A DNA stretch of 64,000 bases. It comes from Pseudoips prasinana (lineage: Eukaryota; Arthropoda; Insecta; Lepidoptera; Nolidae). Below, in pieces: positions 1 through 9,063 of this stretch. Position numbers and translations under genes: made by a program. The notes beneath the pieces are model-generated. The model saw only the letters and a program-made list of their open reading frames with translations. It ran no database searches and was not told the DNA's origin. Each line of letters begins with the position of its first letter. Position 1 is the stretch's first letter. Location of the stretch: contig OX621260.1 of the NCBI GenBank assembly GCA_951640165.1, positions 12,914,001 to 12,978,000 of the forward strand, written 5' to 3'.

Positions 1-835
1 GATAATAAAGTTCACCGAAATTTATTTAAATTAATGTTGAAACAGCACACTGAACATTGCATTACCATAATGAGACCACAGATTACAATAATTACTTCCA
101 GCCAGTTGTTAGCACGCTGAATAAAAATAATGTTGGCTCCTGTTCGTTTAAGGCGTGGACGATATTTGTAACCGAATTCATATTCTTATTTCTCGGATTG
201 TCAAAATCAAAATGTCACATGTCAAAATCAAATTTTTACGCAATTAACAAGCCGGTCCATCGTTAAAATAAAATCGATCTTAAAAATAAAATTAACCAAA
301 GATTTTTTAAATTCCGGTTGAGACTGGACACCGAAAATTGTTCCGCCAAGATGAGACCACAGATTACAATAATTACTTCCAGCCAGTAGTTAACAGGCTG
401 GATAAAAATAATTTTGGCTCCTGTTCGTTTAAGGCGCGGTGGAACGATATTTATAACCAACTTTAAATTCTCATTTCTCAGTTCTAAAGTCACTGTTGTG
501 TTTTTTTTATGTCACTTGTAAAAATCCAAATGTCACATGTCAAAATCAAATTCTTACGCAATTAACAAGCCAGTCCATCATTAAACAAAAATCGATCGTT
601 AAAATAAAGTGTACCGAAGTTTTTTTTATATATTCGGTTGACACAGGACACCGAACATTGTTCCACCAAAATGAGACCACAGATTACAATAATTATTTCC
701 ACCCAGTTTAGCAAACTGGGTGGATGAACAACACGATGAATAAAAATAATTTTGACTCATGTTCGTTTAAGGAGTGGTACAAGGACGATATTCGTAACCG
801 AATTGAAATTCAAATTTTTTGGTTCTCAATCCCCT
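1..835. repeat. Three diverged tandem units of about 300 bp
   Basis: Three head-to-tail copies of one unit can be aligned by eye. The landmark GAGACCACAGATTACAATAA starts near 72, 353 and 673 (spacing about 281 and 320), each time followed by TTCCAGCCAGT- or TTCCACCCAGT-like sequence, a CCTGTTCGTTTAAGG-like block and an ATATTYGTAACC block. Units have diverged and carry small indels. The left edge is the window edge, so the array may continue outside. The short reading frames inside are not conserved between units, so I see no gene here. Confidence 0.8.
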
Positions 836-1827
836 TTTGTGTATTTTTTTATACTATGTTGCGCGGGTTTTGATTGTTGTGAATCATAATAATAATAAGC
901 ACACCTTATTTCGTCAAATAATTTACAATCAAGAAAAACAGTTATGTTAATGAAATACACGGCCTCATCGCTAAAAGTGATATCTCCCAGGCGACTAATC
1001 GAACTTATTTTGATAATTATTTTTTCGAGGGGCCTTATATAAGCTTATTTTATTTTAGTTTTAATCTATATCTATACAAATAGTATAAATTGATTTGATT
1101 GTTGAAGGGAAACTTCTTAAGCACTAGTACTTCGTTACATTGAATTTTCAAATCACAACATGATTTGAAAATTCAATGTAACGAAATAGCGACTGTAATA
1201 AGAGACAACCTATTCGGAAATAGGATTTAGTCTGCCAAAGAATGAGATAGATTACAATTCTATCTCGTAACTTTGCGCTTGCCTACAATTCTTCGGAAAA
1301 AGTGTCATGCCATTCAAATGTTTTAATTGGTTGCATTTGTGTATTAAAATTGCTATTACATACTGTTTCATAATCTGTTGTCTGCAACACTAATTACATC
1401 TCATTTTAAAGATTTTTAGTGGTGGCACAAAACTTTATTTTATTTAGCCATATACTGCGCCTTAATATGTACTAACTTTATGTCGGTTTTTTGTAATACA
1501 TGTATGTTTTTGTAATTTTGATCTGGTTTATTTAATAAGTTCTTAGGTTTTATTCGGTAGGAATATTTAAAATAAAAAAAAACCTCTTCCTCTTTTCTTT
1601 TCCTGTTCCTCTCCGGCTCTAGAAAAAAAAGTTGCCGTACTTGTACGTACTTGGTAGCTATATAAAATATATATTTATTAAATGGGTTTATAATTAAAAA
1701 AAAAAACAATATTGTACATTTTTCTTTTGGTCTTTGTGCTAAATTTCAGTTTTAAGGAAGCTTTAGTAATCTCATGTCACAGGATAAATTGGCATAAACT
1801 GGCATAAATAATCCAACATTATTAGTT
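836..1827. other. No recognisable gene; AT-rich with one hairpin
   Basis: No protein family or splice pair is visible. The short reading frame on the minus strand near 1440-1709 is low complexity and looks like chance. The only clear structure is the hairpin at 1131-1185. Confidence 0.5.
1131..1185. repeat. Perfect 25-bp inverted repeat (hairpin)
   Basis: Arms 1131-1155 and 1161-1185 are exact reverse complements around the 5-nt loop CAACA. No TSD or TIR-type ends are apparent, so class is unknown. Confidence 0.85.
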
Positions 1828-2030
1828 TTTAAAAGACAACGCCCGCACTATGGAATCTAATTCCTGAGTCGCGGGGTACTTTACAAACATATAATAGACG
1901 GACACAAATTACATGCAGACTCAGAACAACTATTTATGGGTCACACATATAGTTGTACGGCGCGGAACTCGAACCCGCGATACAAAGCGGCAAAGCGACT
2001 GCCTTAGCCGCTGCTGTGCGACTTTGTCCA
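1828..2030 (-). mobile_element. SINE-C, near-complete copy
   Basis: This defines SINE-C. On the minus strand there is a tRNA-like head with a B-box-like GGGTTCGAGTTCCGCGCCG, then a body with GACCCATAAATAG and TCTGAGTCTGCATGTAATTT, then a tail with GTACCCCGCGAC and GGGCGTTGTC. The same order of blocks recurs at 25425, 28775, 47515, 61846 and 63775. tRNA-derived SINEs are transcribed by Pol III and mobilised by a LINE partner; the partner is not identified here. Confidence 0.75.
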
Positions 2031-2133
2031 TCCATCCCTTTGGTGCATATACAACCGTGACAAACGGTTGAACATCGCAATTACATAGCAATATTAACCA
2101 TTTGATAGGGACTCGAACATTTTTGCAGAAATA

Positions 2134-2476
2134 CACCCGTTTTTAGGATTCCGTAACCCAAAGGGTAAAACGTTATATTACTACTATTACTAAGAGTTAG
2201 CTGTCTGTCTGTCTGTCACCAGACAGTATCTCATAAACTGTGATAGTTAGACAGTTGAATTTTTTCACAGATGATATATTTCTGTTGCCGCTATTACAAC
2301 AAATACTAAAAAACAAAAATAAAATAAATATTTAAGGAGTAAAAAAACTGGCCAAGACGGATTCGCGCACGAAGGGTTCCGTACCATTATTTATAAAAAC
2401 GAGCAAAACATTCACGTTCCTTGTATGGGGCTCCCATACAACAAACGTGAATTTTTTGCTCGCACTTGGCCAGTTG
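2134..2476 (+). mobile_element. 'GGTTCCG...CTTGGCC' family repeat, short fold-back form
   Basis: It starts with GGATTCCGTAACCCAAAGG, followed by a (CTGT)n stretch and CACCAGACAGTATCTCA, and ends in GCTCGCACTTGGCCAG. An inverted copy of the end (CTGGCCAAG... then GAGCAAAACATTCACG) lies inside at about 2350-2415, so the 3' half folds back on itself. Related copies are at 3993, 14317, 39590 and 46408. I cannot assign a transposon class. Confidence 0.6.
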
Positions 2477-2847
2477 TTGGGCGAAGTTCCTTATCGCGCG
2501 TTGCGAAAGGGGGCTAAACGGAAAAAAATTTAGACGAAAAGTTGTAACGACACTTTTTGCTTTTTTTTGTGTTTATTACTAAAGTTGAGCCTACGGATTT
2601 AGTTAATATTACATTATATTTGTTAATAACAAAAAATATTATTACAACTATAACTTCGTTCCATCCGGGTGTCCCTTGAAACCTCTCAAGTTTTTTGTTT
2701 AAGATTTGGCACACGATGTTGGTATTTGTTCATACACTCATGTTCGTGTTGTCATGAGATCGGGGTGAAACGAAAAATATTAAAAATACTATGTTGTAAA
2801 TATCGACATATTATGATAACAATGACCATTATTAAAAATAATATCTT

Positions 2848-3145
2848 TTATGGACAACTATTTATGGGTCATACAAATGGTTGTCTTGTGAGAGAATCTG
2901 TTAGTACGTATTCGCGCAGTTTAATAATAAAAGTTAAAATATAGTTTAGATAAAACTTATATTTTAATTAAGTATTATATATTTTCTTGAACAACTGAAA
3001 AATCGTTCAGTGACAGTTATGACATTTTCAAGTAGAATAATAAATTTATATAGAAAAAAAGATCTTCATCAATACACATGCAGACTCTTTTATTCGAACA
3101 GAATTGAACCCGGGATATGAAGTGGCGAGGCGACTGTCTTAAGTA
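2848..3145 (-). mobile_element. SINE-C fragments
   Basis: Two pieces are recognisable: 2848-2895 (ACTATTTATGGGTCATAC) and 3072-3145 (GAATTGAACCCGGGATA, AGTGGCGAGGCGACTGTC). They may be one copy split by about 170 bp of other sequence. Confidence 0.45.
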
Positions 3146-3551
3146 TTTACTTCTTAATTATTTGCCTTAGATTGTTAGCAAATAAATACGCTTCTAGCTT
3201 GATTTAATTAAGTATCTATTTTAATTTAAGTCTTACTTGGTGTAAACTACAATTAAAACCGGAATTGAAGTTCGCTTCGTTAGTAATAGCGTGCAATGTT
3301 CGTTGCATGACACCACAATGAAACCTTTCACCCGCTCGCTACCTGCTTACCACAATCTTCTGATACCGATACATTTCCTTGTTGAATATCAAACTTGCGT
3401 ATTTTACTTTACTGTTTCAGCTCTGTTATATCGTTCTAGAATATTTTTTTCTTTTTAATCTAGAGTCAAATGGTTTAGTTCTATTTTCAAATTGTCTTCT
3501 TTTCGTATGGATATTTTCTCGTTATTATAAGTTACAATTTTATAACTAAAA
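3146..3551. other. No recognisable feature
   Basis: AT-rich sequence with no family-level ORF, repeat match within the window, or convincing exon. Confidence 0.4.
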
Positions 3552-3906
3552 TTACAATTTTATGTCTAGATTTAGTAACCAGGCCCTTGCCTCGGTTGTA
3601 AACGCAAGCAGACCCTCAAGTCCCCTTGATAAATGTCTTATGGGGCACTCTTCGACAATGTGTGCAATGGTTTGGTCTGGTGCTCCACTGCTCCAGGCTG
3701 CTGATGGTTTGAAACCCCACTTTTGAAGGTTGTGGTTGCATCGACCCACCCCTGTTCTTATTCGATTGAGTGATCCATATCTTCCGGTTTTCTTTAAAAC
3801 CAGTGGGGGTTTTGGTGGGGTCTATGTTAGAGATGCACCCCTGGGCATGCCAGTATTTTTTCCACTCGGTATCGACATTGAATTTGAAGATTCTCAAAAT
3901 TGTCAT
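3552..3906 (-). pseudogene. Non-LTR retrotransposon pol, C-terminal remnant
   Basis: Two overlapping minus-strand frames (3616-3906 and 3552-3749) together resemble the C-terminus of Jockey/I-type LINE polyproteins. The run is W-K-K-Y-W, then N-R-x-G-G/GRCNHNLQKWG, then PDQTIAHIVEECP, ending in WLLNLDIKL and a stop. A frameshift near 3740 separates the halves. The Cys-x-Cys expected before GAPDQT is replaced by Trp-Ser-Ser. These changes mark a dead 5'-truncated copy. Clade assignment is from remembered family style and is uncertain. Confidence 0.65.
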
Positions 3907-3992
3907 TGATAATAAACAATTATAAACTTCTTTTTTTTTTCATTATGTACTTCGTTTTTTATGGTGTTTGAATTCCGAATTTGATTTCTTTT

Positions 3993-4268
3993 TAGGGTTC
4001 CGTTTCCAAAGGATAAAACGGGACCAATAGTAATATATTAAGAGTTCGCTGTCTGTCTGTCTATCCATCTGTCACCAGACTGTATCTCATGAAACGTGAT
4101 AGTTAGACAGTTGAAATTTTCACAGATGATGCCGCTATAGCAACAAATACTAAAAAACAAAATAAAATAAATATTTAAGGGATCTCCCATACAACAAACG
4201 TGAATTTTTTTCGCGTTGATAATGGTACGGAACCCTTCGTGCGCGAGTCCGACTCGCAATTGGCTGGT
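3993..4268 (+). mobile_element. 'GGTTCCG...CTTGGCC' family repeat
   Basis: Starts AGGGTTCCGTTTCCAAAGG, carries the CACCAGACTGTATCTCA block, and ends GCGAGTCCGACTCGCAATTG, which itself can form a small hairpin (GCGAGTC/GACTCGC). Confidence 0.6.
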
Positions 4269-4599
4269 ATTTTTTATGATAATGCTTGCGAAGTTTATGC
4301 ATATAAATGTTTTATAAGAACGGATAATTCTAAATGAAATTTACTTTTCAAAAAGGTCAGTCTTAATATTTTCGATTGAGACCTTTTCGTAAAATAATTT
4401 CGTCTATAGGTACTCTAAATTATAGTTTTTGAAGATAATTATTATTACTATTATCCAGGTAAATGTAATTCTTAAAATTAAACCCGTTATAAAAGAATTT
4501 AGAATGTCAGATGTCTGACTCCATTTCATTTATTCTTATTTGACCAGCTGCTTCACATGCAACTTTTCTATTTTAAGCCTAATTCACTTGGATGGTTAG

Positions 4600-4920
4600 C
4601 TATAAGTTAACCACAGGGATTAATTACAGCGGGGAACGAGTGGAGTTCTTTTCTTCTGGGCGCCAGTGGTCCCGGGAAGGGTAACCTGCTGTAGTTCAGG
4701 TAACACGCTTGTGCGTACTGGGGAGGGGGGGAGGAATTCAGGCCACTCCCCTCCCCGGATGAGAGTCTCGCGGACGCTCAGTGTACAGCGGGGGTACTGA
4801 GACCGTTCACGATTACCCAGAGCCCCCGCTACAGGCACTGTGAGGCTAGCTACCGTGGTGGTTTTAGTGGGTCGAGCCCATGGAGCTATCGAACCCCACA
4901 CCAAGAGCGACTAGAGCATT
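4600..4920. other. GC-rich island of unknown origin
   Basis: Base composition jumps to clearly GC-rich between AT-rich flanks, with runs such as GGGGAGGGGGGGAGG and CCCCTCCCCGG. One minus-strand frame stays open from 4904 to 4620 (94 codons, Pro/Thr/Arg-rich), with no domain I recognise. Composition would fit the 5' region of a retroelement or an inserted foreign fragment; neither is shown. Confidence 0.4.
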
Positions 4921-5055
4921 TCGACTTCGTAAAAAAAAAATTTAAACTGCGCAATGTTAACAGTAATATCAAAGTACTACCTACTGTTGACACGGCCATA
5001 GCATCTATGACGAACGTATCAAATTTGTGAAAAATTAAGGGAAAATGTTACTTAC

Positions 5056-5097
5056 CGTTACTGTTTGTGAAGCCGAAAGTGTCGCGTGGAGCATTTC
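5056..5097 (-). CDS. Candidate 42-nt microexon of an otherwise unseen gene
   Basis: Reading the minus strand, a pyrimidine tract TTTTTGTTTATTTTCAG ends at 5098. It is followed by 42 nt with higher GC than the flanks and then a consensus donor GTAAGT (5055-5050). The length is a multiple of three, so skipping or including it would keep frame. Two of three phases are open; one reads as N-A-P-R-D-T-F-G-F-T-N-S-N. Compact composition, near-ideal sites on both sides and neighbouring sequence outside the repeat families favour a real, possibly alternatively used exon. No neighbouring exon was found in the window, so the parent gene is unknown. Confidence 0.5.
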
Positions 5098-5207
5098 CTG
5101 AAAATAAACAAAAACCAATTATTAAAAAAGTATCATTATAATCTTTCAAGCACGGATTTAACAATAAAATTGGCGCTAGACTTTGATGAAGCAGCATAGA
5201 TTCTAGA

Positions 5208-5470
5208 TCTTACAAATATTATAAACGCGAAAGTTTGTAAGTATGGGTGTTTGTTACTCTTTCACGTAAAAACTACTGAATGGATTTTAATAAAACTTTA
5301 CCACAATATAGCTTATAGGTACATCAGAATAACACATAGGCTACAATTTATAAAGATATGGTGTGAATTGTCCAAAATATGACGATAAGTCATGTGTCAA
5401 GTAAGTACGAAAAAATCTACCATCTGCGAGCTATTCCGGCGTGCACTGCCGAAACCGCTAGGGGTACACA
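5208..5470 (+). mobile_element. Helitron-like element, 3'-truncated
   Basis: Begins TCTTACAAATATTATAAACG after an A and runs through the usual block ATGGATTTTAATAAAACTTT, but lacks the CTAG end. Its later part (GCGAGCTATTCCGGCGTGCA) is shared, in the same arrangement, with the inverted pair at 26720-27075. Confidence 0.6.
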
Positions 5471-5856
5471 TCCTACCAATATTATAAATGGTGTGAAACC
5501 TGTGAATAGATAGCAATGTGAATATAGATGTATGTTTTATTATAATAATATCTAGGGACAGTGTCACACAGATCATCTTAGCCCCAAACTAAGCAAAGCT
5601 TGTACTATGGGTACCAGGCGACGATATACATACTTATATAGATAGATAAATACTTATATACATAGAAAACATCCATGACTCGGAAACAAATATTCGTGCT
5701 CATCACACAAATATTTGCACTTACTGGGATTCGAACCCAGGACCACCAGCTTCGTAGCCAGGAGCACTACCAACTAGGCTACGGTGACCGTCCATGTTTG
5801 TTACGCTTTTGCGCCAAAACTACTTTAACGCGGGTGAAACCGCGGGGCATAGCTAG
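5471..5856 (+). mobile_element. Helitron-like element carrying a SINE-B
   Basis: Starts A|TCCTACCAATATTATAAA and ends ACCGCGGGGCATAGCTAG|T. TC...CTAG ends between host A and T, with a GCGGGTGAAACCGC hairpin just before CTAG, are the hallmarks of non-autonomous Helitrons (Lep1-like elements of moths). The middle is replaced by the SINE-B at 5545-5795. Confidence 0.7.
5545..5795 (-). mobile_element. SINE-B
   Basis: This defines SINE-B. The minus strand has the tRNA-like head GTAGCCTAGTTGGTAGTGCT, B box GGTTCGAATCCC, then GTGTGATGAGCACGAATAT and TGGATGTTTTCTATGTATA. Its 3' domain GTACAAGCTTTGCTTAGTTT and (TTA)n-type tail are shared with SINE-A. Confidence 0.85.
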
Positions 5857-5875
5857 TTTATTTATATATAACACA

Positions 5876-6016
5876 TCACAAGGTGGACCGACGATCTTGC
5901 AAGGGTCTCGGGAACCCGCTGGATGCGGGCAGCATAAGACCGGCCATTGTGAAGATCCTTGGGGGAGGCTTCTGTCCAGCAGTGAACTTCTTACAGCTGT
6001 ATATGATGATGATTAA
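5876..6016 (+). mobile_element. RTE LINE 3' end, 5'-truncated
   Basis: Matches the terminal part of the RTE at 58655-61582 (GACCGACGATCTTGCAAGGG through TTGGGGGAGGCTTCTGTCC) and ends in ATATGATGATGATTA, the RTE microsatellite tail. Severe 5' truncation is usual for LINE insertions. Confidence 0.85.
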
Positions 6017-6120
6017 TTAAAATTTTTATTTTACTGCCTTTTCCTGCTATCCTCCATAACCGCCTTAGTCAAAAGCAACGTTGTCAACGTAGATTAAGTT
6101 TCAAAACTATATGTATACTA

Positions 6121-6194
6121 GCTAACATTTTAACCTTATTTGAACGCCATTCACGAAAACGATGTTTGGCTACTTAGCCGGTAGAGCCCCAGAC
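6121..6194 (+). mobile_element. CTG-MITE, one end only
   Basis: TTTGAACGCCATTCACGAAA, then TTAGCCGGTAGAGCCC, matches the right end of the MITE described at 34400-34641. The left end is missing. Confidence 0.6.
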
Positions 6195-7129
6195 CTAGAA
6201 TTTGAACCCAAGACCTCATTATTTGGTAGAACTCGATACCGCTGGCCGACAGGTTTTTTTTTACATAATTAGGTAAGTAAGTTAGTTGGTGTGCAAAGAT
6301 TGTGTCAAGTGGAAAACTATTCTCTCTGGGAATCTAGGAAAGTTTGAATAAAAAAAAAAGGAAATCTGTTAGTTCTTTGTAAGTGCAGGTGAGAAGTAAC
6401 TTGTATATGTGTCAGTGTAAAGTAATATATGAAAAACATATCTTGCAGTCTTAAAATTAGTCTGTACCACTTTTAATCACTTTACTTGGCACTTACTACT
6501 TACCTGCACGACCTTTAGATAAAGGTCATGCAGGTAAGTAGTAAGTGCAACACGTCGCACTTAAACTTTTCTAACCCCCCTTGCACGAGTTTGAGTGCAA
6601 AGTGGAGTTGACAAATTATTACGTACTTAACTTAAAGTGTTAACGGTCATGCATATAATATATAACTTCGTAGTGCTATTTATTTACCTCTAGTCAATAA
6701 CTCGAGCAGCTTACTAGAAAAGTGAAATTCCGGACGAAACATTTCAACACACATAAAATCCACACAAAAACAATATAATTATATTCAAATCGCAACACCC
6801 GTCAGATTTTCATTACAGTATATTTCGAAATTGGAACAAAACGCACAACACTATTCCAAAAAAAAGTAAATCTTAATACGTTCAGAAACTGAAATACATA
6901 GCTGTAAACACTTCTGTGCTTTCTAAGTTCTACGATAGCATAGTAAGTTCGTAGCTGATCTAATCGCGTGTAGTGTCAAACAAAATATTTGTGAACCGTC
7001 ACCGCGACGATTGTCGCCAACTGTTTAATTATGCCGACTGTCCCGATTCATTAGTGCACTATGGGTCAGGGGCGGCTTTCGTATTTTATTTTATTTATTG
7101 AAGTTACAATTCTTTACGCACGCTTTATT
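6195..7129. other. No recognisable gene; one hairpin
   Basis: Mostly outside the repeat families of this window. No ORF above chance and no splice pair I trust. Contains the hairpin at 6489-6548. Confidence 0.4.
6489..6548. repeat. Long inverted repeat
   Basis: GCACTTACTACTTACCTGCA and its complement flank a short AAAGGTC-type centre, giving near-perfect arms of about 28 bp. No MITE-type ends seen. Confidence 0.75.
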
Positions 7130-7420
7130 TGGAGAGTAAGCTGTTGAATGCGTTACGAAAAGTGAGATCGGGCTTGGCGAGCGGAAATTGAAAACGAGAT
7201 ATAACTCAGTGAAAATAGAGTATAAAAAAAGAGTTATGTTTCGTATATTACTGTAGGAGTAAGAGAGAGAGGTACGAGCACACATTTTCTTGCTCTCTTT
7301 CTCTCATAGCCAGATACAGATAGATTCAGCTAAAGAAGTTTTACTTTATTTTTATCTCTCTTTACTGCCACTGTAGTTCTTTTAAAATGGATTAAGTTTG
7401 GAAAACGTTATAGGTTATGT
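7130..7420. repeat. Interspersed repeat shared with 12128-12420
   Basis: Both copies run GAGAGTAAGCTG or GGGAGTAAGCTG, GCGTTACGAAAAG, GATCGGGC, GCGAGA, AGTTACG or AGTTATG, CATAGCCAG in the same order, with many mismatches. Class unknown. Confidence 0.55.
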
Positions 7421-7620
7421 AACTAAGTTCTTTATTGCATTCATGACTTACAAAGGTATTCGTTTACAAAATAAGTATCAGTCATGCATGAACTCTATTA
7501 GGGTACACCCTAACAGTGTTCATGACTGATTCGTATAAAAACATAAGTATATTTGGATGGCCTTAGTCTTAACATTTCAATTTGTTAATATTTGTTGTTA
7601 TCATTTTAAAATAATGGTAC

Positions 7621-7856
7621 TTCATCATCATCTTATCAGTCAAAAGACGGCCACTGCTGGACGAAAGCCTCCCCCAAAAATATCCACAATTGCTGGCGGT
7701 GGCGACCCAAACAAGATCATCGGTCCATTTTGTAAGGCGCCTGCACACGATGCGTCTTCCGGTTCGTGGTCGCCACTCGAGAACTTATCTGCGCCAACGG
7801 CCGTAGGATCTACGAACTATGCGCCCCGTCCACTGCCACTTCAGTTTTGCAATTTT
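7621..7856 (-). mobile_element. RTE LINE 3' end with internal deletion
   Basis: Starts TCATCATCATCTTATCAGTC (antisense of the ATGATG tail) and matches the last 300 bp of the RTE up to TGCCACTTCAG. A short stretch around 7700 is missing. Confidence 0.8.
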
Positions 7857-7884
7857 TCCCAGTTTTTGGGGCATTTTCCCCAGG

Positions 7885-7945
7885 TATCCTTTATAAAAAA
7901 TATTCAATGTACAGTTTTGACTTTCCTACGATTTTATTATATTTT
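7885..7945 (-). mobile_element. Fragment of second Helitron-like family
   Basis: ATGTACAGTTTTGACTTTCC and ACGATTTTATTATA match the TC-side end of the elements at 21625-22401 and 35120-36420. Confidence 0.6.
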
Positions 7946-8174
7946 TCTATATAAACTTAGATACTTTTTCGTCTATACGGGTTAGGATGCGATTAAATAT
8001 TGTTTATTATATGCTAGAATAATGCCTTCAACGTTTGTACAATTTCCTCATAGCCCTATTCCATTCTTAGCCGAATGCAGTAGTGGCTGATTTCAGATCA
8101 GTTGATACTTTAAGATTATATAGGGCGTAGGTAAATCTAGATAATTTGGCACATAACAATTATATATTTCAGTT

Positions 8175-8870
8175 ACTGTATTTTGGAGCTTCATGTTTGG
8201 TGTTTTTGGTGCAAGAAAGTACCACTAAGACGACATCTGCGAATAGGATGCTTCCTGTTCCTATTTTTTTTGGCAGGTCATTTATGTAGGGTATAAATAG
8301 TAGAGATCCGAGAACACTACCTTGAGCGATCGATTTTTAACTTTTTCCTTTTTTGATATTATATGGTTTATTACCGCGAGTGGCGACCACGAACCGGGAG
8401 ACGCAGCGTGCGGCAGCGCTACAAGATGGACCGATGATCTTGTGCGGGTCGCTGGAAACTGCTGGATGTGAATAGCGCAAGACCAGCAATTGTGGAGATC
8501 TTTGGGGGAGGCCTTTGTCCAGCAGTTGACGTCTTTCGGCTGATATGATGATGATGATGGTTTATTACTCCTGTGTGGTAGTTGTTTTAATTTCAACTAA
8601 TTGAATGCGATCACTGAGATGTAATGTGAACCATTCGTGGGCAATACCTATCTCGGATGCTTTCTAATTTGTTTAATAGAATTTTATATGAAACTGCATC
8701 ACAAGCTTTTCTCTCTGTCTAGTAGGATGCCTATTACATATTTTTACTATTTAATATAATTAGTGCTTCATTTATAAGTATATCTTAATAAGGCATAATA
8801 TTGCAGCGACTTATTTTCCGAAACCCGTTTTGTCTGTCATTTCAGATTTTATATTTTTCGCATAACGCAT
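8175..8870 (-). pseudogene. Reverse transcriptase remnant of a CR1/Jockey-like LINE
   Basis: On the minus strand, pieces in shifting frames spell RT landmarks in order: KTGFGK near 8830 (cf. Q-x-G-F-R), LLDREKACDAVSYKILLNKL near 8700 (block with the first catalytic Asp), AQGSVLGSLLFIPYINDLP near 8310, and LFAD near 8240 where one Asp of FADD is lost. Several stops are present. It is split by the RTE fragment at 8375-8556. Clade is an inference from motif style. Confidence 0.65.
8375..8556 (+). mobile_element. RTE LINE 3' end with 12-bp target duplication
   Basis: The segment matches the RTE C-terminal coding end and ends in GATATGATGATGATG. It is flanked by direct repeats ATGGTTTATTAC at 8363-8374 and 8557-8568, so the insertion boundaries are well fixed. 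It sits inside the older RT remnant. Confidence 0.85.
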
Positions 8871-9063
8871 AGACGTCTGGTAATAGCGGTTTCTGGTCAT
8901 ATATGTATGTTGCCGTAGATTTGTTGGTTGTCGCTCGAATCTTCACTATCGGACATTGTAGTGGGTGTGTTCACTTTGTACGATAAAATGAGTCTTAGGT
9001 CAATTTTTTTTCTATCACACAGGTACAGACAGATAATAATAATGTCCTTCTAGCCGAATTTAA

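Noticed and set aside
5670..5800. tRNA-like sequence with A and B boxes (also at 13500, 29640, 40860, 58030)
   Set aside because: It repeats with the same long downstream body at every site and lacks a proper acceptor stem; it is the head of SINE-B, not a tRNA gene.
7557..7985. 142-codon plus-strand frame
   Set aside because: It is the antisense of an RTE 3' end, a known open shadow; the same shadow recurs at 53871-54161 and 58733-59242.
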